Made by a program: the position numbers and the translations under genes. DNA of 5,950 bases from Candidatus Dormiibacterota bacterium (lineage in GTDB: Bacteria; Chloroflexota; Dormibacteria; Aeolococcales; Aeolococcaceae), in contig CATPAP010000028.1 of the NCBI GenBank assembly GCA_955651875.1, positions 1 through 5,950 of the forward strand, written 5' to 3'. This document shows positions 5,491-5,950 of this stretch, in pieces. The notes beneath the pieces were generated by a model. The model was given only the letters and a program-made list of their open reading frames with translations. It was not told the origin of the DNA and searched no databases. Numbering within the stretch: the stretch's first letter is position 1; the number at the start of each line of letters is the position of its first letter.

Positions 5491-5950
5491 TCAGCGAAGG
5501 ACGATCAGCCCGGTGACACCGAGGGCTGCACAGTATCCCGCGAAGGGGTCGAGCCGTCCGACCTCGAAGTACCTGACGAGCAGGCGGGCACTCGCGTACG
5601 CAACCACGCCGGCGATCACCGCTCCGACGGTGTAGAGGCCCAGAGGGGCGCCGCTGCCGGGCAGTTGCGGCACCTCGAGAAGGCCGGCGGCGAGGATGAT
5701 CGGCGTCGCCAGCAAGAACGCGAATCGCACCGCCTCGCCGTGACGGAGGCCGGCGACGAGGCCACCGGCCATGGTCACCCCCGAGCGTGAGATGCCGGGA
5801 AGGAGCGCGGTCACCTGGAAGAGCCCCACCAGGCCGGCGCGCAGGAAGCTCAGATCCTCGACGGCGCCGAAGCGCTGCTCACGCGCGGCGCCGGCGCGGG
5901 CCTCGCGACGGTGCTCCTCGCGGCGGCGCAGCACCTCAGCACCCAGCAGG
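5491..5950 (-). CDS. uppP: Undecaprenyl-diphosphatase, C-terminal part (5' cut by window edge)
   Basis: UppP (BacA family) is an integral membrane phosphatase that turns undecaprenyl pyrophosphate into undecaprenyl phosphate, recycling the lipid carrier for peptidoglycan and other wall polymers; extra copies give bacitracin resistance. The frame stays open to the right edge, with LLGAE read before the GTG at 5934, so that GTG is internal and about 152 C-terminal residues are visible of a usual 260-280. The diagnostic motif LLPGISRSGVTM (PGISRSG encoded at 5779-5799) holds the conserved Ser-Arg-Ser-Gly of the active site. The roughly 97 residues after its Arg fit the usual C-terminal length. 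Hydrophobic segments follow (AFLLATPIILAAGLL, YTVGAVIAGVVAYASARLLV, FAGYCAALGVTGLIVL). The Arg/Glu-rich stretch near the edge is the cytoplasmic loop before the motif. The N-terminal glutamate-rich motif is outside the window. It probably leads an operon with the small membrane protein downstream. Confidence 0.93.
   Translation of the reverse strand, partial: LLGAEVLRRREEHRREARAGAAREQRFGAVEDLSFLRAGLVGLFQVTALLPGISRSGVTMAGGLVAGLRHGEAVRFAFLLATPIILAAGLLEVPQLPGSGAPLGLYTVGAVIAGVVAYASARLLVRYFEVGRLDPFAGYCAALGVTGLIVLR

Noticed and set aside
5491..5934. GTG at 5934 as the true start of the uppP gene
   Set aside because: The frame continues upstream to the edge with family-like residues, and the protein would lack the N-terminal half that the family needs.

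Overview
The window comes from a G+C-rich bacterial chromosome with strong G/C preference at third codon positions. Gene content and style (GTG starts, ATGA overlap, actinobacterial-looking membrane proteins) suggest Actinobacteria or a neighbouring high-GC phylum such as Chloroflexi or Dormibacterota. The lineage cannot be fixed from the sequence alone.

Layout. (1) Positions 3-290, plus strand, hold the 3' end of a membrane protein gene whose start lies outside the window. (2) Positions 291-425 are a 135-base non-coding gap with several short inverted repeats, a 13-base palindrome and a strong ribosome binding site. (3) Positions 426-5261, plus strand, are a tight four-gene run: class III PLP aminotransferase (426-1739), aldehyde dehydrogenase (1736-3241), alpha/beta hydrolase with a cysteine nucleophile (3248-4108) and a DAO-family FAD amine/amino-acid oxidoreductase (4113-5261). 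Junctions are a 4-base overlap, a 6-base gap and a 4-base gap, so this is almost certainly one translationally coupled operon. (4) Only 9 bases separate the convergent stop codons, and both stops lie in one hairpin (5257-5275). (5) On the minus strand, reading inward from the right edge, are the C-terminal part of undecaprenyl-diphosphatase (uppP, 5491-5950, 5' cut by the edge) and a 67-residue two-helix membrane protein (5271-5474).

How the operon may work (inference). The flavoenzyme and the aminotransferase both remove amino groups, giving an imine, keto acid or aldehyde. The aldehyde dehydrogenase would oxidise a resulting (semi)aldehyde to the acid. The hydrolase could release the amine or amino acid from an amide or ester, or open a lactone or lactam. 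The set reads as a catabolic module for an amine, omega-amino acid, diamine or N-alkyl/cyclic amino acid. The substrate cannot be named, and no transporter or regulator lies in the window. I see no tRNA, rRNA, CRISPR array, insertion sequence or phage gene.
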